Source: Chloroflexota bacterium (GTDB lineage: Bacteria > Chloroflexota > Dehalococcoidia > Tepidiformales > Tepidiformaceae). Taken from it: a DNA stretch of 64,000 bases. The DNA lies in NCBI GenBank assembly GCA_026702615.1, contig JAPPBY010000033.1, positions 62,001-126,000 on the forward strand. Direction: 5' to 3'. Shown piece by piece: positions 8,110-17,577 of the stretch (the first letter of the stretch is position 1; every line of letters begins with the position of its first letter). Below the pieces are notes generated by a model, which searched no databases, was not told where the DNA came from, and was given only the letters and a program-made list of their open reading frames with translations. Made by a program: the position numbers and the translations under genes.

Positions 8110-9840
8110 ATGAAGGGCTCCGAGTACATCGCGAAGAGCTGGCTTGCCTACGGCGTCGAAGCCATCTTCCTCGTCCCCACGAACCTCTTCGACTCCCTCG
8201 TCATGCTCGAAGGGACCGGCGTGCGCCGCGTCCTCACGCACGGCGAGAAGGCCGCTGGCTACATGGCTGACGGCTACGCCAAGGCGGCGGGACGCCCCGG
8301 CATCGTCATCAGCCAGGGTGGACCCGGCGCGACCAACCTTGCCGCCGGCCTCGCCGAGCCCTGGCAGGCCTCGACCCCCGTCATCGCCTTTACCGGGGCC
8401 CGTTCCGGCGCTCAGGCCTACAAGAACGCCTACCAGGACGTCCGCGCTCACTTCGAGAGCGTCACCAAGTTCAGCGCCGATGTGACCCGCACCGAGCGCC
8501 TGGCCGACCTCATCCCCCAGGCCTTCCGCGAGGCCACCTCCGGCGACCCCCGGCCCGTCCACCTCGCTATCGCCGCCGAAGCCGAGGCCGGCGAGGCCGA
8601 CCTCCCCGAGCCCGTCGGCGACCCCCGCTACGCCACCTGCCCCTCCGTCCGCGCCGAGCCCCCCGCCGAGGGTATCGACGAGGCGCTGGCGCTCCTGCTC
8701 CAGGCCGAACGGCCCGTCATCATCGCCGGTGGCGGCGTCATGACCGCCGGGGCCTGGCCCGAGCTCATCGAGCTCGCCGAAAAGCTCGCCATCCCCGTCG
8801 CCACCTCCCTCTCCGGGAAGGGCGCCATCAACGAGAACCACCCCCTCGCCGTCGGCGTGCTCGGCTCCTACGCCCGCAAGTCCGCCAACGAGATCGTCGC
8901 CAACGCCGACCTCGCGCTCATCGTGGGAACGCGCACGGGCAGCCAGAGCACGAACGGCTGGACCCTTCCGAGCCGTGAGGCCGACATCATCCACATCAAC
9001 GTCGACCCCTCCGAGCTGGGCCGAAACTTCCCCGCGAACACGAAGGTTGGCATCGCCGCCGACGCGAAGGTTGCCCTCTCCGCCCTCGTCGCCGCCGCCG
9101 GCGACACGGTCCGGCCGCCCGGTGAGTGGGTGGCCGAGGTCCAGCGAATCGTCCGCCATTGGTGGGAAGGCAAGGAACCCCTCCTCGCCTCCGCCGACGC
9201 CCCCATCCGCCCCGAGCGCCTCTGCCGCGAGCTGACCGAGACCCTCCCCCCCGACGCCGTCGTCGTCGCCGACACCGGCTACGCCGCCGCCTGGTCGGGC
9301 GCCTTCTTCGAGCTGCGTCAGCCCGGCAAGCGCTTCTTCCGCTGCGAAGGCTCGCTGGGCTGGGCCCTGCCTGCCGCCCAGGGCGTAAAGGTCGCCGTCG
9401 GCGACACGCCTGTCATCTGCTTCACCGGCGATGGCGGCTTCTGGTATCACCTCGGCGAACTCGAGACGGCGGTCCGCTACGGGCTCAACGTCGTCTACGT
9501 CGTCCTCAACAACCACGCCCTCGCTTTCGATACGCACATCCTCGACTTCCGCTTCGAGAGCAAGGCCTACGAGCTCGCGGAGTTCGGCGACGTCGACTTC
9601 TCCGCTGTCGCCCGCGCCGTCGGCTGCGACGGCGTCCGCGTGACCGATCCCGCCCGCCTCCGCGGCGCCATCGAGGACGCCCTCGGCAACGCCCGCCCGA
9701 CCGTCATCGACGTGGTCATCGACCACGATGCGGTCGCTCCCGTGACCGCCTACGACCGCGCCGGCCGCCGCGAGCGGATGGTGGTCGACGACCTCGACGA
9801 GATCGTCACCAGCCGTGGAGACGGCGGCCCGCCCGCGTGA
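8110..9840 (+). CDS. Thiamine-diphosphate enzyme of the acetolactate-synthase / benzoylformate-decarboxylase superfamily
   Basis: A 576-residue ThDP-dependent enzyme with the full three-domain layout. The N-terminal PYR domain carries the catalytic Glu (E46 in THGEKAAGYMADGYA) and QGGPGATN. The central domain has PVIIAGGGV. The C-terminal PP domain has the GDG...NN cofactor motif starting near residue 438 (GDGGFWYH ... VVLNNH). It catalyses carboligation or decarboxylation of a 2-keto acid; the exact substrate is not readable. No small regulatory subunit (IlvN) is adjacent, so a biosynthetic AHAS role is unlikely. Its stop overlaps the GTG start of the MFS gene (GTGA), so the two are translationally coupled and probably share a substrate. 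Confidence 0.87.
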   Translation: MKGSEYIAKSWLAYGVEAIFLVPTNLFDSLVMLEGTGVRRVLTHGEKAAGYMADGYAKAAGRPGIVISQGGPGATNLAAGLAEPWQASTPVIAFTGARSGAQAYKNAYQDVRAHFESVTKFSADVTRTERLADLIPQAFREATSGDPRPVHLAIAAEAEAGEADLPEPVGDPRYATCPSVRAEPPAEGIDEALALLLQAERPVIIAGGGVMTAGAWPELIELAEKLAIPVATSLSGKGAINENHPLAVGVLGSYARKSANEIVANADLALIVGTRTGSQSTNGWTLPSREADIIHINVDPSELGRNFPANTKVGIAADAKVALSALVAAAGDTVRPPGEWVAEVQRIVRHWWEGKEPLLASADAPIRPERLCRELTETLPPDAVVVADTGYAAAWSGAFFELRQPGKRFFRCEGSLGWALPAAQGVKVAVGDTPVICFTGDGGFWYHLGELETAVRYGLNVVYVVLNNHALAFDTHILDFRFESKAYELAEFGDVDFSAVARAVGCDGVRVTDPARLRGAIEDALGNARPTVIDVVIDHDAVAPVTAYDRAGRRERMVVDDLDEIVTSRGDGGPPA

Positions 9841-11159
9841 CCGCTCCCCCCGGCCTTCCCCTCCGCCGCCCCCTCGCCGCGCGGCTCCTCCCCTCGCGCT
9901 ACTACTACGGCTGGTACGTCGTGGTCGGCGTGGCGCTCGTCATGCTCTGCGGCATCGGGGTGGGCTACTACGGGCTCGCCGTCTTCCTGAAACCCCTGCA
10001 GCAGGCCCACGGCTGGTCGAACGCGAGCGTCAGCGGCGCCACCGCGGTCTACTTCGTCGTCTCCGGAATCTCCGCCGCCGCCGTAGGCCCCGCCATCGAC
10101 CGGCGGGGTCCCATGCTCTTCCTCGTCGTCGGGGTCGTCGTCACCGCCGTCACCGTCGGGTGCATCGGCTTCGTCGAGGAGCTGTGGCAGCTCTACGCCG
10201 TGTACGTGGTCCTTGCCGCCTCTTTCGGCATGGCTGGCGGCGTCTCGACGAATGTCATCATGGCGCGCTGGTTCATCCGCCGCCGCGCCCGCGCCATGAG
10301 CATCTCCGCGACAGGCGTCTCCTCCGCGGGCGTGATGTTGCCGCCTCTCGGAGCCTGGCTCATCGCCTCGGGCGGCCTCGAGCTCACGACCCCCGTCATC
10401 GCGGCCTTCACCCTCGTGGTGGGGCTCCCCGTCATCTTCCTCGTGCTCGTCTGGGACCCGAGCCAGATGCGCCTCCCGCCCGACGGCGCCGTCCCCCAGA
10501 CCGGCCCGCCGCCGTCCGCCTCCCTCAGCGAGGAGGTCCAGACGCGCCGCTGGACCCTCACCCAGGCCATGCGCACCCTTTCCTTCTGGGCCGTTGCGAT
10601 TGCCTTCGTCCTCGTCCTGCTGGCCCAGACCGGCTTCCTGATCCACGAGATCGCGTTCCTCGAGGATCGCACCGGCTCGCGCACCGCCGCCTCGCTCGCG
10701 CTCAGCATCGGCGCCGTCGGCAGCATCGTCGCCCGCCTCATCCTCGGCGGATACGCGGACAACCTGAGCAAGCGCCACATCACCGCCGGGCTCTTCGCCT
10801 GGCAGGCCGCATCCGTGCTCCTCATGGTCTACATCGACACGGCCGCAACCAACTACCTCTTCGCCTTCACCTTCGGCTGCACGATCGGGAACGTCTACAT
10901 GATGCAGTCGCTGCTCACGAGCGAGATCTTTGGGTACGTCTCCTTTGGCGCGGTCTTCGGCATGATCTCCTTCACGAGTCAGGTCAGCAGCGGCGCCGGC
11001 CCCCTCCTCGTCGGCCTGCTCGAACAGGCCACCGGCCGATACGAGTCGGCCTTCCTCGTAACCGCCGCCATCACTCTTGCCGCCGCCCTCGTCGTCCTCC
11101 TCGCCCGCCCCGTGAGCCCGCCGGAGCGAGCATCCTCCCCTGCCTACGCCCCCTTGTAG
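9837..11159 (+). CDS. MFS transporter (OFA/monocarboxylate-like)
   Basis: Twelve-helix major-facilitator protein of 440 residues. It starts on the GTG that overlaps the stop of the upstream ThDP gene. The short N-terminal tail is followed by the first helix at YYYGWYVVVGVALVMLCGIG, a pattern common in the OFA / monocarboxylate-porter group, then GPAIDRRGPM (motif-A-like loop after helix 2) and a central loop rich in Pro and Arg near residues 215-240. The likely role is uptake of a carboxylate or aromatic acid that the adjacent oxygenase and ThDP enzyme process; this is inferred from coupling. Its last 16 bases overlap the convergent NadD-like gene. Confidence 0.87.
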   Translation: MTAPPGLPLRRPLAARLLPSRYYYGWYVVVGVALVMLCGIGVGYYGLAVFLKPLQQAHGWSNASVSGATAVYFVVSGISAAAVGPAIDRRGPMLFLVVGVVVTAVTVGCIGFVEELWQLYAVYVVLAASFGMAGGVSTNVIMARWFIRRRARAMSISATGVSSAGVMLPPLGAWLIASGGLELTTPVIAAFTLVVGLPVIFLVLVWDPSQMRLPPDGAVPQTGPPPSASLSEEVQTRRWTLTQAMRTLSFWAVAIAFVLVLLAQTGFLIHEIAFLEDRTGSRTAASLALSIGAVGSIVARLILGGYADNLSKRHITAGLFAWQAASVLLMVYIDTAATNYLFAFTFGCTIGNVYMMQSLLTSEIFGYVSFGAVFGMISFTSQVSSGAGPLLVGLLEQATGRYESAFLVTAAITLAAALVVLLARPVSPPERASSPAYAPL

Positions 11160-11848
11160 AGCCCCCGCTCCCGGATGTAGTCCGCGACCCCTTCGGGAAG
11201 GTCGTCGCTCCCCTCCCCTGCCTCGATACGGGCACGGATTTCGCTCGAGGAGATGCGCCCATGCTCCTCGTCGAGCGCCATCGTGATGATGCGATCGGCG
11301 TACCGCGAAGCTTGCTCCGCTACCCACTCCCGCATCGCTCCCGGCGTGACCTCCCCGCGGTTGGCCGCGATCACGCGGTGGCGCTCGAAGAACGGGTCCA
11401 GCACGACTTCCATCGGGCCATCGTAGTACTGCTCGTCGAAGAGCCGGATGAGCGTGTCGTACCCCAGCACGAAGTCGAAGCTCGCCTCCGGCCAGGCATC
11501 GCGTAGCCCTGCTGCTTGATCCACGATGCGCGCCTGGTTCGCCCCCAGCACCGCCAGCCCCGACCGCGATTCCCTCGCGGCCAGCAGCATCCCGATGCGG
11601 TCCTCCAGCGACGCCCCCTCGACCCCCTTGGCCACGTTCCGCGTCGTCAGCAGCGCCGCGCCCCCCGTCACGCCCACCACCCCCTGCGCGAGGTCGAGCA
11701 GGCGCAGGTGCGCCCGCGTCGGTGGGTTGAAAGCCGAAGGCAGCACCGCCCACCCGCCCCGCAGCCCTTCGCCCGCATCGAATCGCGTGACCGCTGGCGC
11801 TTCGCTCCCCGCCAGTTCCGCCAGCCGCTCCTCGATCGTTCCCGCCAT
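11144..11848 (-). CDS. NadD-like nucleotidylyltransferase
   Basis: A 234-residue Rossmann-type nucleotidylyltransferase resembling nicotinate-nucleotide adenylyltransferase. Seen directly are PSAFNPPTRAHLRLLDLA, which carries the T/HxxH-type phosphate-binding motif near residues 37-47, and ISSSEIRARI near the C-terminus, the ISSTxIR signature of NMNAT enzymes. FVLGYDTLIRLFD matches the middle region (GxD) of the family. The first motif has TRAH where canonical NadD has GH, so it may be a divergent paralogue rather than the housekeeping enzyme. Convergent with the MFS gene and divergent from the EamA gene. Confidence 0.7.
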   Translation of the reverse strand: MAGTIEERLAELAGSEAPAVTRFDAGEGLRGGWAVLPSAFNPPTRAHLRLLDLAQGVVGVTGGAALLTTRNVAKGVEGASLEDRIGMLLAARESRSGLAVLGANQARIVDQAAGLRDAWPEASFDFVLGYDTLIRLFDEQYYDGPMEVVLDPFFERHRVIAANRGEVTPGAMREWVAEQASRYADRIITMALDEEHGRISSSEIRARIEAGEGSDDLPEGVADYIRERGLYKGA

Positions 11849-11919
11849 CCCGCGATTCTAGGGCGTCGCGGCCACACTCCCGCCGCCGGCCTTGCCTCCC
11901 CGCCCTCCGCCCCCCTAGC

Positions 11920-12822
11920 GTGGCGACCGTGCCGGTTTCGCGGACACCGATGGCCGTGCTCCTCGTTGGCGTCCTTGGCATCTCCTGGGCCGCCATCTTC
12001 GTGCGCCTCGCCGATGAGGCTCCCGCCCTCACGATCGCCGCCTACCGGCTCCTCTTCGCGGCCGGACTACTCCTGCTGTTCGTCGCCGTCGCTCGCGCCC
12101 GCGGCAAGCTCTCCCTCCCGCCCCGCTCCAGCCTCCCGTTGCTGGCGCTCTCCGGTGTGTTCCTCGCCGGCCACTTTTGGAGCTGGTTCGCGTCCCTTGA
12201 ACACACCTCGGTCGCCTCGAGCGTCGTCATCGTCGGTCTGCAGCCCCTCCTCGGCGCGCTCATCGCCTACGCGGTCCTCCGCGAACGCCCCTCCTCCCGC
12301 GAGTACGGCGGCCTCGCCGTCGCCGTCGTCGGGCTCGTCTGCATCGCCGCCACCGACCTCGCCCGCGGCATTGAGTTCTTCATCGGTGACCTGCTCGCCC
12401 TTCTCGCCGCCCTCTTCGTCGCCGTCTCGCAGACCATCCGCCGCAAGACGCGCCACGAAACCGGCGCCCTCCCCTACTCCGCCGTCGCCTACACCGCCGC
12501 TGCTGTCACGCTCTGGCTCGCCGTCCTCATCGTCCGTCCTTCGATCAGTGGGTTCGCCGCCGACGCCTGGATGTTCATCGTGCTGCTCGCGCTCATCCCC
12601 CAGCTCGTCGGGCACACGTCCATCAACTGGGCCCTCGGGCACCTGCGCGTCGTCACCGTCGGCCTCGCGATCCTCGGGGAGCCTCTACTCGCGACGCTCT
12701 ACGCCATCCCGGTGCTGGGCGAGACGCCGCCGATCGGCGTCCTCATCGGTGGACCGCTCATCGTCGCGGGCGTCGCCCTCGGACTCAGCGGTTCCCGCGC
12801 GCCCGTCGAGCCGCCAGCGTGA
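11920..12822 (+). CDS. EamA/DMT-family transporter
   Basis: Drug/metabolite-superfamily exporter of 300 residues with ten predicted transmembrane helices arranged as two EamA repeats. The first covers about residues 10-140 (ISWAAIFVRLADEAPALTIA, then LLGALIAYAVLRERP), the second about 150-290 (ending ILGEPLLATLYAIPVLGE). The paired E-R-P and L-G-E endings are the usual repeat signatures. Substrate is unknown; amino acids or metabolites are typical for the family. The start is a GTG, and the 3' end overlaps the convergent DinB-like gene by 38 bases. Confidence 0.88.
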   Translation: MATVPVSRTPMAVLLVGVLGISWAAIFVRLADEAPALTIAAYRLLFAAGLLLLFVAVARARGKLSLPPRSSLPLLALSGVFLAGHFWSWFASLEHTSVASSVVIVGLQPLLGALIAYAVLRERPSSREYGGLAVAVVGLVCIAATDLARGIEFFIGDLLALLAALFVAVSQTIRRKTRHETGALPYSAVAYTAAAVTLWLAVLIVRPSISGFAADAWMFIVLLALIPQLVGHTSINWALGHLRVVTVGLAILGEPLLATLYAIPVLGETPPIGVLIGGPLIVAGVALGLSGSRAPVEPPA

Positions 12823-13351
12823 GCGTCGTCACGTCGGGGGGCGTCGCGATCGCCCGGCGGATGGCCGCCTCGTGCTCGCCGTCGTGCTCCACCCAGACCG
12901 CCAGGTAGCCTCGAAGCGGGAACGCCAGCTGCTCGCCCCACTCGTTCAGCGCCCCTGCCACCCGCACCTCCCGATCCAGCGTTTCGACCGACATCCCCAG
13001 CACCGTCCCCACCGCCCGTTCCCGGGACTCCCGCATCGTTTCAACCAGCGCCTCGACCGATTGCTCCCGTACCCGGTCCATGAGCTCAACCCGCCGTGCT
13101 TCCAGAACCTCCACGTCGTCCGTCTTGCCCGCCCACAGCTCCTCGTACGGGTCCCGCGCGGCCTCCACCAGCTCCAGAAGCATCTGGTCGACCGTGGCGA
13201 CATGCCGCAGGTGGTCCAGCGCGGTCCAGGCGTCCCCGGAATCCTGTCGCTCCCAGTAGTCGTCCGGCACCGACTCGATCAGCCCCTCCAGCACCTGCCG
13301 CCGCGCAGCCCCCCGCTCGACCAGTGTCCGTATCTCCGGAACCGCAACCAT
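12785..13351 (-). CDS. DinB-fold protein
   Basis: A 188-residue four-helix-bundle protein of the DinB/YfiT-like superfamily, members of which bind a divalent metal through three His residues and often act as thiol transferases. Candidate ligands are His46 in ALDHLRHVATVDQ and the pair in WVEHDGEHEAAIRRA near residues 154-159. The spacing (one His in helix 2, two near the last helix) is that of the family. Substrate and thiol cofactor unknown. It overlaps the convergent EamA gene and is divergent from the HAD gene. A second DinB-fold protein lies at 36019-36525. Confidence 0.72.
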   Translation of the reverse strand: MVAVPEIRTLVERGAARRQVLEGLIESVPDDYWERQDSGDAWTALDHLRHVATVDQMLLELVEAARDPYEELWAGKTDDVEVLEARRVELMDRVREQSVEALVETMRESRERAVGTVLGMSVETLDREVRVAGALNEWGEQLAFPLRGYLAVWVEHDGEHEAAIRRAIATPPDVTTLTLAARRARGNR

Positions 13352-13425
13352 GCCCCGACTGTACCAGACCCCTCCGCCACCCCCGCGACCTGCCCCTGAG
13401 AACCTCGCGGGCTACACTTCCTTCG

Positions 13426-14097
13426 GTGCGCCTCCTCCTCTTCGACATCGACGGCACCCTCATCGCGAGCGGCGGCGCCGGGCGGGACGCCATTGCCGAT
13501 GCCTTCTCCGACGAATTCGGCCTCGCCGGCCTCGACGGTGTCCAGATCGATGGCCGCACCGACACCGGCATCTTCGAGGACGCCCTCCGTCTCGCCGGCG
13601 TCGACCCCACCCCCGCCGCTATCGACCGCATGACCGAGGCCTATATCGCCCGCCTCCCCGAGGCGCTCCGGACCCACAAGGGCCGCGTCCTCGAAGGCGT
13701 CGTCGACCTCCTCGACGCCCTCGACGGCGCCGGCGCCGTGGTCGGCCTCGCCACCGGGAACGTCGCCCGGGGCGCCGAGCTCAAGCTGCGCCACTACGGC
13801 ATCTGGGACCGCTTCGTGGGGGGCGGCTTCGGCGATGTCTCCTCCGACCGGGACAGGGTTCTCGCCGCCGCCGTCGAAGAGCTCGCCCGAGTCGGCGGCG
13901 TCGAACCGTCCGCCGCCAGCCCCGTGGTCATTGGAGACACGCCCCGTGACGTCAGCGCCGGGCACGCCGTCGGCGCCCGCGTCCTCGCGGTCGCGACCGG
14001 CAACTACGATGAGGCCGCCCTCCGCGAGAGCGGCGCCGACTTCGTCCTGCCCGACCTGCGCGACACGCAGGCCGCCCTCGAAATCCTGCTCGGCTAG
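13426..14097 (+). CDS. HAD-family hydrolase (phosphoglycolate-phosphatase-like)
   Basis: A 223-residue haloacid-dehalogenase-superfamily phosphatase. All four motifs are visible: FDIDGTLI at residues 5-12 with the nucleophile Asp and acid/base Asp, a Thr in GLATGN near 110, Lys in ELKLRHYG, and VIGDTPRD near 170. The cap domain between motifs I and II is alpha-helical (type C1), as in phosphoglycolate phosphatase. The start is GTG (VRLLLFDID), since upstream in-frame sequence is Pro/Arg-rich and lacks a ribosome site. Its stop overlaps the valS stop on the other strand by 4 bases. Confidence 0.85.
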   Translation: MRLLLFDIDGTLIASGGAGRDAIADAFSDEFGLAGLDGVQIDGRTDTGIFEDALRLAGVDPTPAAIDRMTEAYIARLPEALRTHKGRVLEGVVDLLDALDGAGAVVGLATGNVARGAELKLRHYGIWDRFVGGGFGDVSSDRDRVLAAAVEELARVGGVEPSAASPVVIGDTPRDVSAGHAVGARVLAVATGNYDEAALRESGADFVLPDLRDTQAALEILLG

Positions 14098-16805
14098 CTC
14101 CCCAGCGCCCCGATTCGCTCGCGCAGCCCTTCCGCCCGCGATTGCGCCTGCGCCAGCCGGTCGCGCTCGCCCTGCACCACCGCCTCGGGCGCGCGCTCCA
14201 GGAAGCGCTCGTTCGCGAGCTGCTTCTCCAGCCGCGCAATCTGCCCGTCCGCCTCCGCCAGTTCGCCCTCGAGCCGTTCACGCTCGGCCGTCAGGTCGAC
14301 CTCCGGCAGCGCCAGCGCCACTTCCGTGTCGCCGACGCGCGCGAACGCGTACTCCCCTTCGGGGAGCCCTGCGTCCGCCGCCGTCACCTGCGGCTCGACC
14401 CGCGACGTGAACGCCGTCGCCGCCGCCGTCTCGCCCAGCGCTGTGGCCTGACCGCTTGCGCGCAGGTACACGGCCGGACGCGCGCCTGCCTCCAGGCCCT
14501 TCTCGGCGCGCAGGTTGCGGATGGCGCGGTTCACGTCGATCACGTGACCCATCGCCGTCTCCGCCGCTGGGTCGTGCCAGACACCCGCGCTCTTTGGGAA
14601 CCACGCCACGATCAACGCCGGGGCGAGGTCGTCGTCGAGGTGCTCTCGCAGCTTCCCCCAGAGCTCTTCGGTCACGAACGGCATGATCGGGTGCAACAGG
14701 CGCAGGCCGTGGTCGAGCACGTGCGCGAGCACCGCCAGCGGACGCTCGTCGCCCTCCCGCAGCCGCACCTTGCTCATCTCCACGTACCAGTCCGCCAGCT
14801 CGTTCCAGAGGAAGTCGTGGATGCGCCGCGCCGCCTCCCCCACCTGGTACGCCTGCAGCAGCGAGTCGACGTCGCCCTCAAGCCCTTCGAGCCGCGAGAG
14901 CAGCCAGCGGTCCTCCAGGGCAAGCGTGTCCCGATCGGCCGCATGGGGACGCTTCACGCGCCGCCCCTCCAGCTGCATCAGCACGTAGCGAGTGGTGTTC
15001 CACAGCTTGTTGGCGAAGTTCCGGGCCGCGACCATCCGCTCCTCGGTGTACTTCATGTCTTGGCCGAGCGTTCCCATCGTCAGCAGCGCGAAGCGGAACG
15101 CGTCCGCCCCGTACTGGCCCGCCGCCACCAGCGGATTCACCACGTTCCCGCGCGACTTCGTCATCTTCACGCCATTCGCGTCGCGGATGAGCCCGTGGAA
15201 GATGACCGTGCGGAAGGGGATGTCGCCGTCCGGCGCGTGCTCGCGCATGTTGTAGAGCCCGAACAACACCATCCTGGCGCACCAGAAGAACATGATGTCG
15301 TAGCCCATCTGCATGTCGGTCGTCGGGTAGAAGTAGCGCAGGTCCTCGGTATCCTCCGGCCAGCCCAGGTCCGCGTGCGGCGCCAGCGCCGAGGAGAACC
15401 ACGTGTCGAGCACGTCCTCCTCCTGCCAGATTTCCCTGCTCCCGCACGACGCGCACATATCCGGATCCTCGACGGCGACGGTCATCTTCCCGCAGTCGCA
15501 GTACCACACGGGAATCTGGTGCCCCCACCAGAGCTGGCGGCTGATGCACCAGTCGCGCAGGTTGTCCGTCCAGTTCAGGAACGTGGTCGCCATCCGACCC
15601 GGCACGATGCGGATGCGTTCGTCCCGAATGGCCGCGCTCGCCGCGCTCGCCAGCGAGACGCCCGGCTCGTACTCCTTGTTCACGTCGACCCACCACTGCT
15701 CGCTCGGCAGCGGCTCGATCACGAAGTCGCATCGCTCGCAGCGGCCCACGCTGTGCGTGTACGGCTCCGTCTTTTCGAGGAAGCCGCCATCCTCCAGGTC
15801 GCGCACGATTGCCGTCCGCGCTTCATCGACGGTCATCCCCTCGTAGGGGCCCGCCTCGTCATTCATGTGGCCGTCCTCGTCGACTGCCACGATCACGTCG
15901 AGGTCGTGCCGCTGCCCGATCTCCCAGTCGAGCGGGTCGTGCCCGGGGGTGACCTTCAGCGCGCCCGTGCCGAACTCGGGCTGGATCGAGTCGTCCGCCA
16001 CCACCGGCAATTCGCGGCCCATGATCGGCAGCAGCACCGTCCGCCCGATGCGGTCCTCGTAACGCTCGTCCTCGGGGTGCACGGCCACGCCCGTGTCCGC
16101 CACCATCGTCTCCGGACGCACTGTCGCGACGGTCACAGCGTCGGGCAGCGGCATGCCGCCTTCTCCCACCACCGGGTAGCGCACGTAGTAGAGCTGCGCC
16201 TCCTCCTCCTCGTGCTCGACCTCAAGGTCGCTCAGGGCGGTGCTGCAGCGTGTGCACCAGTTGATCATCCGCAGCCCGCGATAGATGAGGCCGTCGTTGT
16301 AGAGGTTCACGAACGTCGTGCGCACCGCCCGCACGATGTGCGGGTCCAGCGTGAACGTGTCGCGGCTCCAGTCGGCGCTCGCGCCCAGCCTGCGGTGCTG
16401 CTCGTAGATGCGCGGCCGCAGCTGCCGCACCCACTGCCAGACGCGCGCCTCGAACCCCTCACGCCCGAGGTCGTGTCGCGTGAGCCCTTCCTTCTGGAGC
16501 TCGCGCTCCATCACGTTCTGCGTGGCGATGCCGGCGTGGTCCTCGCCCGGCAGCCAGAGCGTCGGCTCGCCCTGCATCCGGTGCCAGCGCACGAGCGTGT
16601 CCGTGAGCGCGTCCTCGAGCCCGTGGCCGAGGTGCAGCTCGCCCGTCACGTTCGGAGGCGGCATCACGATGCTGTAAGGCGCCTCGCCCGGTACGACGCG
16701 CGCGCGGAAGTACTCGCCTTCCTCCCAGAAGGCGTAGATGCGGTCTTCCACCGTGCTCGGCTCGTAGGCGGAGGCGAGCCGCGTGCTTGCTGGCGCGTCG
16801 GTCAT
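14094..16805 (-). CDS. valS: Valyl-tRNA synthetase
   Basis: Class I aminoacyl-tRNA synthetase, 903 residues, the normal length for bacterial ValS; it charges tRNA-Val with valine. The HIGH motif is HLGH at 58-61 inside PPNVTGELHLGHGLEDAL, a ValS hallmark. The KMSKS motif is present as KMTKSRGN near residue 545. The editing (CP1) domain sits between them and includes a Cys pair cluster (CDCGKM ... CASCGS) likely to bind zinc. The C-terminus ends in the ValS coiled-coil arm (about residues 840-900, Leu/Glu/Arg heptads). Preceded by a hairpin terminator of the upstream nucleosidase gene. Confidence 0.97.
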   Translation of the reverse strand: MTDAPASTRLASAYEPSTVEDRIYAFWEEGEYFRARVVPGEAPYSIVMPPPNVTGELHLGHGLEDALTDTLVRWHRMQGEPTLWLPGEDHAGIATQNVMERELQKEGLTRHDLGREGFEARVWQWVRQLRPRIYEQHRRLGASADWSRDTFTLDPHIVRAVRTTFVNLYNDGLIYRGLRMINWCTRCSTALSDLEVEHEEEEAQLYYVRYPVVGEGGMPLPDAVTVATVRPETMVADTGVAVHPEDERYEDRIGRTVLLPIMGRELPVVADDSIQPEFGTGALKVTPGHDPLDWEIGQRHDLDVIVAVDEDGHMNDEAGPYEGMTVDEARTAIVRDLEDGGFLEKTEPYTHSVGRCERCDFVIEPLPSEQWWVDVNKEYEPGVSLASAASAAIRDERIRIVPGRMATTFLNWTDNLRDWCISRQLWWGHQIPVWYCDCGKMTVAVEDPDMCASCGSREIWQEEDVLDTWFSSALAPHADLGWPEDTEDLRYFYPTTDMQMGYDIMFFWCARMVLFGLYNMREHAPDGDIPFRTVIFHGLIRDANGVKMTKSRGNVVNPLVAAGQYGADAFRFALLTMGTLGQDMKYTEERMVAARNFANKLWNTTRYVLMQLEGRRVKRPHAADRDTLALEDRWLLSRLEGLEGDVDSLLQAYQVGEAARRIHDFLWNELADWYVEMSKVRLREGDERPLAVLAHVLDHGLRLLHPIMPFVTEELWGKLREHLDDDLAPALIVAWFPKSAGVWHDPAAETAMGHVIDVNRAIRNLRAEKGLEAGARPAVYLRASGQATALGETAAATAFTSRVEPQVTAADAGLPEGEYAFARVGDTEVALALPEVDLTAERERLEGELAEADGQIARLEKQLANERFLERAPEAVVQGERDRLAQAQSRAEGLRERIGALGS

Positions 16806-16830
16806 CGTGATTCCCTCATCGATGCGGAAA

Positions 16831-16848
16831 CGCCGCCCCCCGGCGGCG
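16831..16848 (-). terminator. Putative intrinsic terminator between the nucleosidase gene and valS
   Basis: A 7-bp perfect stem, CGCCGCC with GGCGGCG, closes a 4-base loop and is followed on the minus strand by a short T-run (GGCGTTTCC). It lies between the stop of the nucleosidase gene and the valS start. Short stem and short T-tract make it a moderate call. Confidence 0.5.
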
Positions 16849-16894
16849 CGTTCTCAAAGTGTAGCAGCAGGCCCCGCAACGCTCGGGCGAGGCG

Positions 16895-17572
16895 TCAGGG
16901 CGCGGCCAGCCGCGCGACCACGGCGGCGACGTTCTGCATGACATCCGGCAGGTTCGCCTCAAGTTCAGTGAGGATGTCGCCCTCGGCCATGTCCGAGATC
17001 CCCCGCACCTCCAGGAAAGGGACTCCGGAGAAGAGCGCGCTCCGTGCGCCTCCCGCGCCCTCGAACGCAACCGCCAGCGCCTCCGTGCGGGCGCGAATGT
17101 CCTCCTTCCGCTCCCGGTCGGAGATGCCCTCGTCGCCGCTCGCGATCGGCGCGAAATGGACCCGGAAGGGAGCGTCTGCCTCAGCGACCGTCCCGGCGAG
17201 CATGGTGAGGTGCTCGCCGGATCCGTCGATCCGCGGAGGCACCCGCCGGAGCACTTCCGAGTAGAAGTCGTGCTCGACCGTAGCCGTCCCGACGACGACG
17301 TCGCCCACCCCAACCGAATCGGCGAGCGCCCCTGCCACCCCCGCGCAGACGACCAGGTCGACATCGGGCAGGTGGTCCAGCAGGTGCTGGGTCGTCACGC
17401 CGTACTGGACCTTGCCGAAGCCGCCCTCGGCGAGGACGACAGCGGGGGCGGTGTACTCCCGTACAGGAATCCTGCCCGCCGCCCGGAGCATGGGAAGTCC
17501 CCAACGCTCGTCGAATGCTCCCGCAAGAGCCTCAAACTCGGCCGTTATCGGGGCGACAACCAGCATCGGCAT
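16895..17572 (-). CDS. 5'-methylthioadenosine/S-adenosylhomocysteine nucleosidase family protein
   Basis: Nucleoside-phosphorylase-fold enzyme (PNP_UDP_1), 225 residues, the size of MTA/SAH nucleosidases. Conserved elements seen: CAGVAGALADSVGVGDVVV near residues 75-95, the substrate-side FEGAGGA that matches the MEAAA motif, and RGISDMAEGD near 190 carrying the catalytic Asp. It would split MTA or SAH into adenine and a thioribose. It lies 5 bases downstream of a class I aminotransferase in the same operon. That pairing would suit methionine salvage (ribose removal at one end, transamination of the keto acid at the other), but this link is inference. Confidence 0.78.
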   Translation of the reverse strand: MPMLVVAPITAEFEALAGAFDERWGLPMLRAAGRIPVREYTAPAVVLAEGGFGKVQYGVTTQHLLDHLPDVDLVVCAGVAGALADSVGVGDVVVGTATVEHDFYSEVLRRVPPRIDGSGEHLTMLAGTVAEADAPFRVHFAPIASGDEGISDRERKEDIRARTEALAVAFEGAGGARSALFSGVPFLEVRGISDMAEGDILTELEANLPDVMQNVAAVVARLAAP

Positions 17573-17577
17573 GGTGC

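Noticed and set aside
7984-9726. Minus-strand open frame of 580 codons rich in Gly/Asp/Glu/Val
   Set aside because: It is the reverse of the ThDP enzyme gene, which has all its catalytic motifs on the plus strand.
11668-11877. Small Arg/Trp-rich frames around the NadD-like gene
   Set aside because: Shadows of the NadD-like gene; no ribosome sites and no family resemblance.
14142-17264. Plus-strand open frame of about 1040 codons
   Set aside because: Antisense to valS, whose HLGH, KMTKS and coiled-coil features are clear; the reverse frame is Arg/His-rich noise.
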